DNA of 64,000 bases from Sinorhizobium sp. 8-89 (GTDB taxonomy: Bacteria; Pseudomonadota; Alphaproteobacteria; Rhizobiales; Rhizobiaceae): assembly GCF_030124325.1 (NCBI RefSeq), contig NZ_JASKLR010000001.1, forward strand, positions 396,190-460,189, in the 5' to 3' direction. The translations under genes were made by a program, and so were the position numbers. This document shows, one piece after another, positions 31,371 through 39,766 of the stretch. How positions within the stretch are numbered: the first letter of the stretch is position 1; each line of letters begins with the position of its first letter. The notes below the pieces were generated by a model, which searched no databases, was not told the DNA's origin, and saw nothing but the letters and a program-made list of their open reading frames with translations.

Positions 31371-32014
31371 GTCTTCCTCCCCGCAACTTCGGTAATGGCT
31401 TCGACGATGTTTGAATAAGCGCCGCAGCGACAGATGTTACCGCTCATGCGTTCCCGGATTTCGGCCGCCGTGATCTCGGCCGGCGCCATCAGATCATCCG
31501 TCACATGGCTCGGAATATTGGCGCTGATCTCCTCCAGCATGGCGACGGAGGAGCAGATCTGGCCGGGGGTGCAATAGCCGCATTGGAAACCATCGTGCTC
31601 GACAAACGCAGCCTGCATCGGATGGAGATTGCCGGGCTGTCCCAATCCTTCGATCGTGGTGATGCTGCCGCCTTCGTGCATGACGGCGAGGGTCAGACAG
31701 GCATTGATACGGCGTCCGTCGACGAGGACGGTGCATGCGCCGCACTGACCATGGTCGCATCCCTTCTTGGTGCCTGTCAGATAGAGGTGCTCGCGCAGCG
31801 CGTCGAGAAGCGTCGTCCGGTTGTCGAGTTCGAGCTCGAGGCGTTCACCGTTCACGGTGAACGAGACGTTCGTGCCTGTCGATGCTTCCGGGGTGTTCGT
31901 CTGAGAATGAGCGAGTGAGGGGGCGCCCGCCACTGTAACGGTGGCGGCGGAGGCGACCAGCAGGTCGCGCCGCGAGATTTCGAGTGCGCCGGGACTTTGC
32001 ATATCCAGCTCCAT
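31367..32014 (-). CDS. paoA: Periplasmic aldehyde oxidoreductase, 2Fe-2S subunit with Tat signal (PaoA/YagT family)
   Basis: 215 residues. The N-terminus has a Tat signal ([19 protein letters not shown]), which would carry the folded complex out of the cytoplasm. Plant-type ferredoxin ligands [15 protein letters not shown] and the second cluster ligands CGYCTPGQI.. and GNICRCGAY are complete. An alternative start is Met5, also with a GGAG-like site. First gene of the paoABC-like operon; oxidises aldehydes, possibly detoxifying them. The order A-B-C matches E. coli paoABC. Confidence 0.92.
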   Translation of the reverse strand: MELDMQSPGALEISRRDLLVASAATVTVAGAPSLAHSQTNTPEASTGTNVSFTVNGERLELELDNRTTLLDALREHLYLTGTKKGCDHGQCGACTVLVDGRRINACLTLAVMHEGGSITTIEGLGQPGNLHPMQAAFVEHDGFQCGYCTPGQICSSVAMLEEISANIPSHVTDDLMAPAEITAAEIRERMSGNICRCGAYSNIVEAITEVAGRKT

Positions 32015-32222
32015 GTCTTGATGATGAAAGGTCTAGGACGGCGTGAAGTTGTCCGATGAGCCGCCACGGCGAAACAACGCAAACGGCGGAACGATCCCGT
32101 TCATGCGTTCACAAGTAAGTTAGCGCGCCGGCAGACGCGGAATAGTGCCTCAAAATTGATAAGGCCTATTAGCCGTGTTCATGAATGTCCGGCCCAACCG
32201 CACGGGCGAAGCCAATTGCTTG

Positions 32223-32247
32223 CGAACAAAACGCACGCCTGCGCGTT
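32223..32247 (+). promoter_or_regulatory. Weak general-stress sigma promoter candidate
   Basis: CGAAC-N18-TT with one mismatch from GGAAC-N18-TT, 26 bases before the downstream ATG. The spacing fits, but one mismatch in the -35 and the short leader make this tentative. Confidence 0.3.
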
Positions 32248-32273
32248 GGGTGACATGCAGCAAGGAGATCGAG

Positions 32274-32576
32274 ATGCCTTCGAAAAAGCAAAACACGTCG
32301 CTGCCGCGCGAGGAAGACTACCGGGATTTCGAGGAGCGGAACATCCGCGACGGCTGGCCGTATTCGGACCAACCCGATGCTGCCTCCAGCAAGCCAAAGA
32401 ACCGAGCCTACGGTGAACCTGAGGCTAACTTCGACAGGGAGCAAAAGTCCGGCTTCAGCATCGAGGGAAAAGAGGAGGTGGGCACCGATAGCCAGCTTAC
32501 ATCTCGAAATCCCGACAGCGTCGATCATGACCTGAGGGCGAAACCGCTTTGGCCGGCCACGCGGGTCCCTGCATGA
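32274..32576 (+). CDS. Small hydrophilic protein, possible truncated BON-type stress protein
   Basis: 100 residues from ATG 32274 with AAGGAG upstream. Very hydrophilic; PREEDYRDFEERNIRDGWPYSDQPD and NRAYGEPEANFDREQKSGFSIEGKE resemble the N-terminal region of rhizobial BON-domain proteins as I remember them. The BON domain expected after about residue 85 is absent; the end is DHDLRAKPLWPATRVPA. It may be a shortened paralogue. It lies at the left edge of the stress island. Function unknown. Confidence 0.6.
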   Translation: MPSKKQNTSLPREEDYRDFEERNIRDGWPYSDQPDAASSKPKNRAYGEPEANFDREQKSGFSIEGKEEVGTDSQLTSRNPDSVDHDLRAKPLWPATRVPA

Positions 32577-32666
32577 TCGAGACTGCCGGCTGGGCTTGGC
32601 TTTCATCCTGGATAGCGCAAGGTGGGGCGGCGCCTGTCTCAAAAGCGCGCAAGAGGCTGAATAGTC

Positions 32667-32691
32667 GGAACAAGGCATTTCCTCCGGAGTT
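32667..32691 (+). promoter_or_regulatory. General stress (RpoE2/EcfG) promoter of the YihY gene
   Basis: GGAAC at 32667-32671 and TT at 32690-32691, separated by exactly 18 bases, match the Sinorhizobium RpoE2 consensus. The TT is 39 bases before the ATG at 32731. Confidence 0.7.
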
Positions 32692-32730
32692 GCTAATGCA
32701 CGCTCTCGTCTAGCAGCGGATGCCGATCCA

Positions 32731-33723
32731 ATGGGTGCGAAAGAAGCCGATATTGCCGAAAGGCTGGCGGCCACGGAGCCGGGACGGGGACGGGACGCCG
32801 TCACGCCGGGAGACATACCTGCGAAGGGGATGCGGGACGTATTCTGGCGAGTCGTATCGGAGATCGCGGAGGAGCGGATCGTCCTGATCGCGGCCGGGGT
32901 GAGCTTTTATCTTCTGCTGGCGCTGTTTCCTGCGCTGGCTGCCCTCGTTTCAATCTACGGACTCGTCTCGGACCCATCCGCGATCGGCACACACATGGGC
33001 ATCCTGGCAGCGGTGTTGCCACCTGGATCCTACGATCTCATCATGGATCAGTTGCAGAACCTGACGACGCAGAAGACGACCACGCTCGGCATCGGCTTCC
33101 TTGTGAGCCTGCTCGTCTCGTTGTGGAGCGCTGCCAATGGCATTGCGGCGCTCTTTGATGCGATGAATGTTGCCTATGGTGAGCAGGAAAAGAGAGGCTT
33201 CCTGTCGAGAACCCTCTTGTGTCTTGCGTTCACCTTCGCAGCCCTGTTGTTCGCGGTCGCGCTGATCGTGGCGATTGGCGTGGTGCCGGCGGTACTCGCC
33301 TATTTGTGGCTCGATCGGTGGGTGGAGGTCTTGACCAAGGTGGCGAGGTGGCCGGCCATTCTGCTTCTTGCCACCATCGGTACCGTCCTCATCTATCGTT
33401 TTGGGCCAAGCCGGGAACGGGCGAAGCTCAGATGGCTGAACTGGGGCGCGGTATTCAGCACATTGCTCTGGCTCGCTGCCTCATGGATCTTTTCCTTCTA
33501 TCTGGAACACTTCGCCAACTACAACGCCACATATGGCGCTCTCGGCGCACTTGCTGGCCTCATGATGTGGGTCTGGATCTCGGTAATCATTCTTATCGTT
33601 GGGGCGCTCCTTAATGCCGAACTCGAGCACCAGACAGCTACGGACTCCACAACAGGCGAGCCACTGCCAATGGGCGAACGCGGTGCTTACGTGGCCGATA
33701 CGGTGGGGAAAGCGGCCGATTGA
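32731..33723 (+). CDS. YihY/BrkB-family inner membrane protein
   Basis: 330 residues with about six membrane segments from residue 45. The signature AAGVSFYLLLALFPALAALVSIYGL, the SAANGIAALFDAMNVAYGEQEKRGF segment and YNATYGALGALAGLMMWVWISVIILIVGALLNAELEHQ are the YihY pattern. The family was once called ribonuclease BN by mistake; true function is unclear, possibly envelope transport. A perfect stress-type promoter precedes it. Confidence 0.92.
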   Translation: MGAKEADIAERLAATEPGRGRDAVTPGDIPAKGMRDVFWRVVSEIAEERIVLIAAGVSFYLLLALFPALAALVSIYGLVSDPSAIGTHMGILAAVLPPGSYDLIMDQLQNLTTQKTTTLGIGFLVSLLVSLWSAANGIAALFDAMNVAYGEQEKRGFLSRTLLCLAFTFAALLFAVALIVAIGVVPAVLAYLWLDRWVEVLTKVARWPAILLLATIGTVLIYRFGPSRERAKLRWLNWGAVFSTLLWLAASWIFSFYLEHFANYNATYGALGALAGLMMWVWISVIILIVGALLNAELEHQTATDSTTGEPLPMGERGAYVADTVGKAAD

Positions 33724-33875
33724 CGGGCGAACTCATGGGAGCGGAAACCAACGCCGGGCCGCGACACGAATGGCCCCGCGAGACGGGGTCGCTTGCCCTT
33801 ACCCGTGAACGGCAAGCCCCGTGAACGGCAAGGCGTCTGAAACACCGACAATAATTACGGAATCGGCCTTGGCAG

Positions 33876-33900
33876 GGAACAAGGCTTCAAGTGGCTCGTT
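33876..33900 (+). promoter_or_regulatory. General stress (RpoE2/EcfG) promoter of the three-gene operon
   Basis: GGAAC at 33876-33880, 18 bases, then TT at 33899-33900. The TT is 48 bases before the start at 33949. Confidence 0.7.
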
Positions 33901-33948
33901 TGATTGCACACGGGAATCGATCCCGTTACGCGATGGGAGGAGCCGAAA

Positions 33949-34548
33949 ATGAACAATGAACCAAATGACCGCGGCGACCCATTGGGAGCGCCTGCGATGG
34001 CCCCGCAAAGTGTCGACGATATCCATGGCGCGCAAACCAGCGGAACTGGCATGACAGATCGCAACTTGCAGCAGGCAGTGCAGGAGGATCTGAAAGACGT
34101 CAGAGAGTTCGCCGACGAGCAGGCGGAGCGCACCCGGGAAGCCGCAAGCCGCGCCGCCGAGCACGAGAAGAACGTCGTGGCGCGCCAGTTGAGCGGCGTC
34201 GCAATGGCCGTTGAGAAAGTCGGCTCCGAACTCCAACAGTCGGATCAACAGGCTCTCGGCCGCTACGCCCAGCAGATCGGGACGTCGCTCGGGAACTTCG
34301 CGCGCGACGTCGAGGGGCGCGACTTCGGTGAAATTGCGGGAATGGCGGAAGACTTCGGCCGAAAGCAGCCGCTCGCCTTTCTCGGAATGGCGGCGATCGC
34401 GGGCCTGGCCGCCAGTCGGTTTCTGACCGCCTCGGCTCAGCGTCGCACTCGCCGGAATGTTTCCCGGACGTCCTCCGCGTCGCCGTCGGCAAGTGGCCGA
34501 TCAAGTGAAGGCGGGTGGAATTTTGAGGAGGATCAGCGCAATGGCTAA
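33949..34548 (+). CDS. Nutrient-deprivation-induced type protein, hydrophilic N-terminus with C-terminal membrane helix
   Basis: 199 residues from ATG 33949 behind GGGAGGAG. An acidic N-terminal half rich in Q/E/A heptads (LQQAVQEDLKDVREFADEQAERTREAASRAAEHEKN), one membrane segment (PLAFLGMAAIAGLAASRFL) and a basic/Ser-rich tail. This architecture recalls rhizobial proteins annotated as nutrient-deprivation induced. First gene of an operon with the holin-like and DUF3618 genes; its last eight bases overlap the next start. It may tether to membranes during stress. Confidence 0.75.
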   Translation: MNNEPNDRGDPLGAPAMAPQSVDDIHGAQTSGTGMTDRNLQQAVQEDLKDVREFADEQAERTREAASRAAEHEKNVVARQLSGVAMAVEKVGSELQQSDQQALGRYAQQIGTSLGNFARDVEGRDFGEIAGMAEDFGRKQPLAFLGMAAIAGLAASRFLTASAQRRTRRNVSRTSSASPSASGRSSEGGWNFEEDQRNG

Positions 34549-34960
34549 CCATCGGGACGACCGCCCCTTATCGGAACTCATGACCGGTTTGGTGGCGGAT
34601 ATATCCGGGCTTTTCCGCAAGGAAATCGACCTGGCAAAGACCGAGGCATCCGAGACATTGAACCGGGCGGTAGGCAGCCTCGAGACGCTTCTAGTCGGCT
34701 TGATCTTCGCAATCGGCGCCATCGGTGTGCTCTTGGCTGCGGTCGTCCAGGGACTGGCCGCGTTTCTGGTGACCCGGGGCATAACCGAACCGAATGCCGA
34801 AGCATTATCAGCGGCTATTGTCGGTGTCGTCGTGGGGTTGCTCGCCTGGGCGATGATTTCGCGGAGCCTGTCGACACTGAAGGGCAGCAGTCTCAAGCTC
34901 GATAGAACAGCAACCTCGCTGCAGCGCGATCTGGACGTGGTGAAGGAGAGAGTACGATGA
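34541..34960 (+). CDS. Phage-holin-superfamily (DUF1469-like) membrane protein
   Basis: 139 residues from ATG 34541 with GAGGAGGA upstream, overlapping the previous gene. Two hydrophobic segments (about 47-80 and 88-108) follow a SELMTGLVADISGLFRKEIDLAKTEASET amphipathic helix; this is the pattern of Holin-X/DUF1469 proteins, which are not lytic holins. Its stop overlaps the next ATG by four bases. Part of the stress operon. Confidence 0.8.
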   Translation: MANHRDDRPLSELMTGLVADISGLFRKEIDLAKTEASETLNRAVGSLETLLVGLIFAIGAIGVLLAAVVQGLAAFLVTRGITEPNAEALSAAIVGVVVGLLAWAMISRSLSTLKGSSLKLDRTATSLQRDLDVVKERVR

Positions 34961-35928
34961 ACGATTCTTCCCACACGCATTCGGCTGCGGAGTTGCAGCA
35001 AGAGATCGAGGCCGATCGCCAACGGATCGAAGAAAAGCTCCACGCTATCCAGGAGCGGATGTCGCCAGGACAGCTGATGGACGAACTGCTCGAATATGCC
35101 AAGACGAGCGGGGGAGCCGAATATCTCAGCAATCTTGGTGTCGCACTTAAGGCAAATCCGATCCCTGTCGCATTAATGGGGGTAAGTCTGGCTTGGTTGC
35201 TCGCCAATCCGGGGTCGCGCGCTCCAGGATTAAGGGAAGACGACGACGCGGATGAATATCCGCTCGCGACCGTGAAAGGTTCCGTAAGGCGCATCGGACC
35301 GGTGGAGGCGAGCTTCGGCGAGCGGTATAGCCACTTCACGGATGAAAGCGGCAATCGCTTCAGGGCCCTGACGGATCCAGAAGGTCGCCGGGCCGGCCAC
35401 TTCGTCGACCCAAGCGGCAGCGTTTATCGCGGTTTTGCCGACGCGGTCGGAAAGCAGATCGAAGATATACGCGACGAGACCGGTGCCTTGTTCGACGAGG
35501 CCTCCGGTTGGGCATCCAGAACATGGCGCGAGGTGGGTGCCACGGCAAGCCGCGTTACCGGCTCCATTGCTGACGCCGGCAAGTCTCTCGCGAGCCGTGC
35601 ACAGGACGCGAGCCGATCGCTGCAGGATGAGGGTGCGCAGCTCAATGCGGCTATCCTCAAGCATTTCCGCGACCAGCCCCTGGTCGGCGGCGCGCTCGCC
35701 TTCGCTGTCGGCGCAGCGATAGGCGCCGCGTTGCCGCATACCGAGACCGAGGATGAGGCCATGGGCGAGGCGGCCGACCAGGTGCGTGGCAACCTGGCGG
35801 CGAGAACGAATGCTGCGGTTGGCGAGGCGCTGGAAACGGGGCAGGAGATCCTGGACAAGGCGGGTGATGCCGCGCTTAAAGCTCACGACGCCGCCAAGGA
35901 GCGAGTGCGCGAATCGGTCCGCGAATGA
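34957..35928 (+). CDS. DUF3618 family stress protein
   Basis: 323 residues. N-terminal DUF3618 (SAAELQQEIEADRQRIEEKLHAIQERMSPGQLMDELLEYA), a membrane segment near 70-85, a middle basic/acidic region with repeated DESGN.. FVDPSGSVYRG, long apolipoprotein-like Ala/Glu helices (RTWREVGATASRVTGSIADAGKSLASRAQDASRSLQDEG), a Gly-rich helix (LVGGALAFAVGAAIGAALP) and a final helix. The start overlaps the previous stop (ATGA). Such proteins may scaffold membranes. Function unknown. Confidence 0.8.
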   Translation: MNDSSHTHSAAELQQEIEADRQRIEEKLHAIQERMSPGQLMDELLEYAKTSGGAEYLSNLGVALKANPIPVALMGVSLAWLLANPGSRAPGLREDDDADEYPLATVKGSVRRIGPVEASFGERYSHFTDESGNRFRALTDPEGRRAGHFVDPSGSVYRGFADAVGKQIEDIRDETGALFDEASGWASRTWREVGATASRVTGSIADAGKSLASRAQDASRSLQDEGAQLNAAILKHFRDQPLVGGALAFAVGAAIGAALPHTETEDEAMGEAADQVRGNLAARTNAAVGEALETGQEILDKAGDAALKAHDAAKERVRESVRE

Positions 35929-36196
35929 AACCGCGCTGGCGGGTGTACGTCGAAACCCAAGCGATCGATCATCGCGGTCGAGGGGTTTTAGGCGGATAGA
36001 AGCCGTGGTCAGTTTTATGGGGGATTGCCGGACGGCAGGACCCGGGTTCATGGAGTCAACGCTTCGCCGATCGCTCTGCCGCATCTGGAGCGTGCCGAAA
36101 TTCGATGAACGCCGAGCATGACCAGTGTTCGCGTGGGAAGGTCAGCTCCCGTCGCCCAAGCATCATGTCCACTCGCGAGTCCGCCTCCCCGCCTCG

Positions 36197-36670
36197 CTAC
36201 CACTCAATGGCCGGTCGGGTGATCATTAGCCAGAAAATCGCGAGAACGGCACCAAACGCCGGAAAGCCGAAGGCGAACCACAGACGGAAGAGCTGATGGT
36301 AGCGTTTTGGCAGCGGCTCGACGCCTTTGCACGCCACTTCCGCGAGCCTGCACATTTCCACCTGCATCCAGACAACCGGGAGCCAAAACGCTCCCGTAAC
36401 AGCGTACAGAAGCAGTGAAAGAAGTATCCAGCCTTCCATCAACGAGTAGCCGACGTGCCAAGCAAGGGCGATCCCGGTGACGGGCTGCAAGATGACGGCG
36501 GTTGCGGTGAAAAGGAAGTCGGCCAGGACGACGATACGGGCCACGGCAGCAATCGTATCTGAACGACCGGTGCGGTGGGCGAGCAACATGAAGAACGCGA
36601 TTCCGGCTCCCGTGCCCAGCAGGACTGAAGCGCCGATAAGATGCAGGTACTTGAGCACGAAATAAAGCAT
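36197..36670 (-). CDS. DUF2269 family integral membrane protein
   Basis: 157 residues from ATG 36670 with four hydrophobic segments. MLYFVLKYLHLIGASVLLGTGAGIAFFML is the DUF2269 opening, and the second half (RYHQLFRLWFAFGFPAFGAVLAIFWLMI) repeats the pattern. A one-base TGATG overlap ties it to the upstream epimerase-DoxX gene. Function unknown; a redox or quinone-linked role is suggested only by the neighbour. Confidence 0.85.
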   Translation of the reverse strand: MLYFVLKYLHLIGASVLLGTGAGIAFFMLLAHRTGRSDTIAAVARIVVLADFLFTATAVILQPVTGIALAWHVGYSLMEGWILLSLLLYAVTGAFWLPVVWMQVEMCRLAEVACKGVEPLPKRYHQLFRLWFAFGFPAFGAVLAIFWLMITRPAIEW

Positions 36671-37959
36671 CACCGCTCCTTGAGAATCGCCAGCGCGGCG
36701 AGGTGTAACGCCAAAATCGGCCAGATTTTCATGAGAGGCCCCAGCGGTTCGCTCCATAGCTCCGGGAGCAGGACCGTTCCCGCGAGTGCATAGAAGAGCG
36801 ACAGACAGATTGCCGCGTAGAGTCCGATGCGGCTGGTTCGACGGACTGCGATCGCGAACCCGACAAGAATGTCTGCAAGTGCTCCGGCGACGACGCTGGG
36901 TCCTGCGAGAATATCGGCTCCGGCTCGTTGCATCAGATCGACGCCTATGCCGTATCCGGACGTAAGCGAGACAATGCCCGTACTGATCCAAAACAGCGAC
37001 AGAATGATGAAGATGACTGGCTTCAGGAGATAGAGCCTGGCGAACCAGCGTTCCTGGACGGTGGCCGGCGTTCTGGCGAGCGCCTCGGACAACGCCATTG
37101 GTTGGATCCGCGTGGTCTCGACCCACGCCCGGATATCGCCAACCGCGCCGCGTGCGATCTCTTTTTGCGCCGTGCTTCGTGTCGGCGGGCGCCAGCCCAG
37201 TACTCCGGCAAGATCGCTTAGCCTGTAGATGAGATCGGCCGAAAGAGGAGGCATCCTGATCACTCGAGCAGCCCGCCAGCCAAGCCAGCGACGGTAGGTG
37301 GCAACAACGTCTTCAAAAGACAGAACCTCCGGCCCGGCGATCTCCAGCACGAGCCGTTCGGGAGCATCCGGGCTGACGAATATCTCGACTGTGCGCACCA
37401 CATCTTCGAGGCGAACGACCTGGAGCGAGCCAGTCTTCGGCATGAGCGGCAGGACCGGCAAAGCCGCCAACCCCCTGAAGAGGGCACTGGCTCCAAAGGC
37501 TCCAGGACCGAGCACGACTGAGGGGCGGAGAATGACCCAATCGAGATCTCGAGCCATCAAAGCCTTGTCGCCCTCAAGTTTCGTTTGCGAAAAAGACGAA
37601 GGCTGCTCCTTTTCAACGCCCATCGCAGAGAAATGGACAACCCGGCGCACGCCGGCCTGCTCACAAGCTCTAAACAGTGCCGACGGGCCACGCGAATGAA
37701 CGCCGGACGTACTTTCGCCGGGACTGTCTTGAAGTGTGCCTGCGCAGTTCACGACAGCGGCAACACCCGATAAATGAGGCAGCCAGTCTGCGGGTTCGAC
37801 TGCCGGCGCGAGATCGATTTCGACGACTTCGCCGCCTCCTCCAGAGGCCAATGTCGAGCCTGGCCGAACCACGCGCACGACTGTCATGCCGCGCTCGGAA
37901 AGCTTCGCGCATACTGCTGAGCCGATCAGGCCGGAGGCGCCTACCACAAGCACTCTCAT
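36670..37959 (-). CDS. NAD(P)-dependent epimerase/NmrA-like domain fused to DoxX-like membrane domain
   Basis: 429 residues. Residues 1-290 are an atypical short-chain dehydrogenase of the NmrA/complex I 39-kDa type: GASGLIGSAV (7-16), VVNCAGT, VLGPGAFGASALFRGLAALPVLPLMPKTGSLQ. Residues about 305-429 are four membrane helices of the DoxX-like type (YLLKPVIFIILSLFWISTGIVSL...). This fusion is known in proteobacteria but its reaction is not. Co-transcribed with the DUF2269 gene. No signal for the promoter was readable. Confidence 0.88.
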   Translation of the reverse strand: MRVLVVGASGLIGSAVCAKLSERGMTVVRVVRPGSTLASGGGGEVVEIDLAPAVEPADWLPHLSGVAAVVNCAGTLQDSPGESTSGVHSRGPSALFRACEQAGVRRVVHFSAMGVEKEQPSSFSQTKLEGDKALMARDLDWVILRPSVVLGPGAFGASALFRGLAALPVLPLMPKTGSLQVVRLEDVVRTVEIFVSPDAPERLVLEIAGPEVLSFEDVVATYRRWLGWRAARVIRMPPLSADLIYRLSDLAGVLGWRPPTRSTAQKEIARGAVGDIRAWVETTRIQPMALSEALARTPATVQERWFARLYLLKPVIFIILSLFWISTGIVSLTSGYGIGVDLMQRAGADILAGPSVVAGALADILVGFAIAVRRTSRIGLYAAICLSLFYALAGTVLLPELWSEPLGPLMKIWPILALHLAALAILKER

Positions 37960-38078
37960 AGTCCATCCTTGCGAATGTTGGGCGCTGTCGCGGCACTTCG
38001 CCCGAATGAAGTTCTGGTGGTTCTCGCAGCTCCAGATCTGGGGACAGTCTTATGGGCTCGATGCTCTACATACGCGCG

Positions 38079-38264
38079 TTAGGTCTTCGCGCTTGAATTC
38101 GGATTGTGCTTGTCGCTTTCGCTGACGGAACCTTTCGAGGCCTTGGAACCCCCACCCCACTGTTGCGCTTTACGCGCATGGTCGCCTCCGACGTGACCCG
38201 GTTGATTTTTCTTGGCAGTACCGCTTTCTCCCTTGTTCTTGGGACGGTCTGATTTGTTTGCCAT
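38079..38264 (-). CDS. Small hydrophilic stress-type protein
   Basis: 61 residues (from MANKSDRPKN; GGAG seven bases upstream within a tandem MEHEM). Extremely hydrophilic, with Lys, Gly, Ser, Asn and almost no hydrophobic residues (KKNQPGHVGGDHARKAQQWGGGSKASKG). It looks like a hydrophilin or KGG-like desiccation protein. A perfect GGAAC-N18-TT motif on this strand lies about 148 bases upstream, on the same DNA as a plus-strand one. Confidence 0.7.
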   Translation of the reverse strand: MANKSDRPKNKGESGTAKKNQPGHVGGDHARKAQQWGGGSKASKGSVSESDKHNPNSSAKT

Positions 38265-38409
38265 CTCATGCTCCATAGGTTTTGGGTGCCGGCTCCGCAC
38301 CTGGATCAGCACATGCGGGAAGCCTTTGTCCGCAGGCCACTGCATCCGACCGGAGTTCATCGGGCCGTGGTCCGCCGCCAACCGGTTGAATACCGATCCG
38401 AACAATCGA

Positions 38410-38434
38410 GGAACTGATCGGTTCCAAACTCGTT
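38410..38434 (+). promoter_or_regulatory. General stress promoter, plus strand, overlapping a minus-strand one
   Basis: GGAAC at 38410-38414, N18, TT at 38433-38434. The next plus-strand gene starts 231 bases on, and a second stress promoter lies between. Confidence 0.5.
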
Positions 38435-38436
38435 CC
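38412..38436 (-). promoter_or_regulatory. General stress promoter, minus strand
   Basis: On the complement, GGAAC at 38436-38432, N18, TT at 38413-38412. It points at the small hydrophilic gene starting at 38264. Confidence 0.6.
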
Positions 38437-38584
38437 AAGGCGCGGTTTGACGGATGAAGTCGAGCGGTCCGCCGTACGGAAGGCAGGCTCTCCCACCTCC
38501 ATGTTGTCGCCAACCGCGGTCGAGCTAAGGGGAGCCACTCGCGTATTTCCTATTGCCTGCGCCTCGATCAAAACGATCAACGCG

Positions 38585-38609
38585 GGAACATCGGTTCGTC
38601 CCGCGGGTT
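38585..38609 (+). promoter_or_regulatory. General stress (RpoE2/EcfG) promoter
   Basis: GGAAC at 38585-38589, N18, TT at 38608-38609, 56 bases before the ATG at 38666. It supports the plus-strand gene over the open frame on the other strand. Confidence 0.68.
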
Positions 38610-38665
38610 CGACCATTATCGAGAATGGTCGGTGCTGCTAGCTAACATGTCGACGGAGAATCCAA

Positions 38666-39040
38666 ATGGCGTTGTTCGAGATACTGGCTGACCAAAAAAT
38701 CTGTGAGGAACTCGACGTTGCGCTTGTGATGCTGACCAGCAACGAAGACAGCGGCGGGCCGCGCAAGGGAATTATACTTACGCACGAACTCGTCGAGGAT
38801 GCCTTTGATGGTGACCGCGCCCGAGCGGCTGAAGCGGTCCGGTCCGGAGTAGTCGATCATGAGGCGATGCGCAGGATCGGCAGCCCGGACAAACTCGTCT
38901 ACCAACCTCAAAACGCAGATGGGGCAAATGCCGCCCGTTGGACCTTGGCTGTGTTCAGCCGGGACGATCTGGGCCTGTTCGAGGGACCGGTACGCACCGA
39001 GATGAAGGCGGGCTCGCCTGTCGGCGGCACTCGCACGTAG
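38666..39040 (+). CDS. Hypothetical protein of the stress island
   Basis: 124 residues from ATG 38666; GGAGAA lies 6-11 bases upstream. Soluble, acidic N-terminus (MALFEILADQKICEELDVALVMLTSNEDSGG), then KGIILTHELVEDAFDGDRARAAEAVRSGVVDHEAMRRIGSPDKLVY. No known family recognised. An open frame on the minus strand (38642-39076) competes; the stress promoter, RBS and composition favour this strand. Confidence 0.6.
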   Translation: MALFEILADQKICEELDVALVMLTSNEDSGGPRKGIILTHELVEDAFDGDRARAAEAVRSGVVDHEAMRRIGSPDKLVYQPQNADGANAARWTLAVFSRDDLGLFEGPVRTEMKAGSPVGGTRT

Positions 39041-39160
39041 CTGCCATGTGGCGAAACGGTTTGGCTCGGCGGTCATTATGCCACGGGAAGACCTTTGAGC
39101 CGTCTCTCCGTTCGGTATCTCCCTTCAACCCGCAAACCTGACGCCACTTAGGAGATATCG

Positions 39161-39619
39161 ATGTCAGGCAGAGTAGTGTTTGCGAGTGGAGCGTGCGCCG
39201 GCCTGGCCACGGTCTTGGTGCTGATGGCATCGGCCAGTCGTCGAGGGCGAAGTCACTGGCGACTGATCAACGCGACGAGCCACTGGGTGCACGGCCAAGC
39301 CGCTGGCTCCGTATCCCGCTTCGACCTCTCTCACACGCTCACCGGTTTCGCGACGCACATGCTTGGCTCGCTCTGGTGGGCGCTGCCGTTTTCGGCCTTG
39401 CTGGGGAGAAATACGGCGAGCTCGCCGCGGGTGGTGGCGGCAGCCGCAGGCACAACCTTACTCGCGGCCCTCGTTGACTACGGTCTGGTGCCGAGACGCC
39501 TTGCTCCGGGCTGGGAACTGGCCTTACGGAAAACCGACATCGCGAAGGCCTATGTCGCCATGGCTCTGGCCCTGGCATTGGGGACCTTCTGCATTACCGA
39601 GCGCGGACGCGTTGATTGA
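39161..39619 (+). CDS. Small integral membrane protein
   Basis: 152 residues behind AGGAGAT. Three to four hydrophobic segments (VVFASGACAGLATVLVLMA; the WWALPFSALL stretch; VAAAAGTTLLAALVDY; AYVAMALALALGTFCI). The TATSHWVHG-like NATSHWVHGQAAGS segment is notable. No family recognised. No perfect stress promoter is seen directly upstream, but it lies inside the island. Confidence 0.75.
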   Translation: MSGRVVFASGACAGLATVLVLMASASRRGRSHWRLINATSHWVHGQAAGSVSRFDLSHTLTGFATHMLGSLWWALPFSALLGRNTASSPRVVAAAAGTTLLAALVDYGLVPRRLAPGWELALRKTDIAKAYVAMALALALGTFCITERGRVD

Positions 39620-39683
39620 TCTGGATCGCATGTCGAGCCTCATAGCTGCGGCGATGGGGACGACCCTCAAATGTGACATCCTG

Positions 39684-39708
39684 GGAACAACACCCGATCT
39701 GACTTGTT
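39684..39708 (+). promoter_or_regulatory. General stress (RpoE2/EcfG) promoter
   Basis: GGAAC at 39684-39688, N18, TT at 39707-39708, 58 bases before the start at 39767. Confidence 0.68.
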
Positions 39709-39766
39709 GGAAATCGAGGCCAGCGTGCGTTGGCGAAAAATCGAAACACACTTCGGGAGACTTTAT

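Larger units (their letters stand above)
38265..38665. other. Intergenic region with three stress-type promoters
   Basis: 401 bases between divergent small genes. It holds overlapping GGAAC-N18-TT motifs on both strands at 38410-38436 and a third, plus-strand one at 38585-38609. ORFs here lack start sites with credible RBS and are not called. Confidence 0.6.

Noticed and set aside
34541..34960. Phage lysis holin
   Set aside because: The holin-superfamily match is to the DUF1469/Holin-X type in a stress operon. No endolysin or phage gene is nearby.
38642..39076. 144-codon minus-strand frame in the stress island
   Set aside because: The opposite frame has a stress promoter and RBS; this one has neither. 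Kept as an alternative only in the text of that gene.
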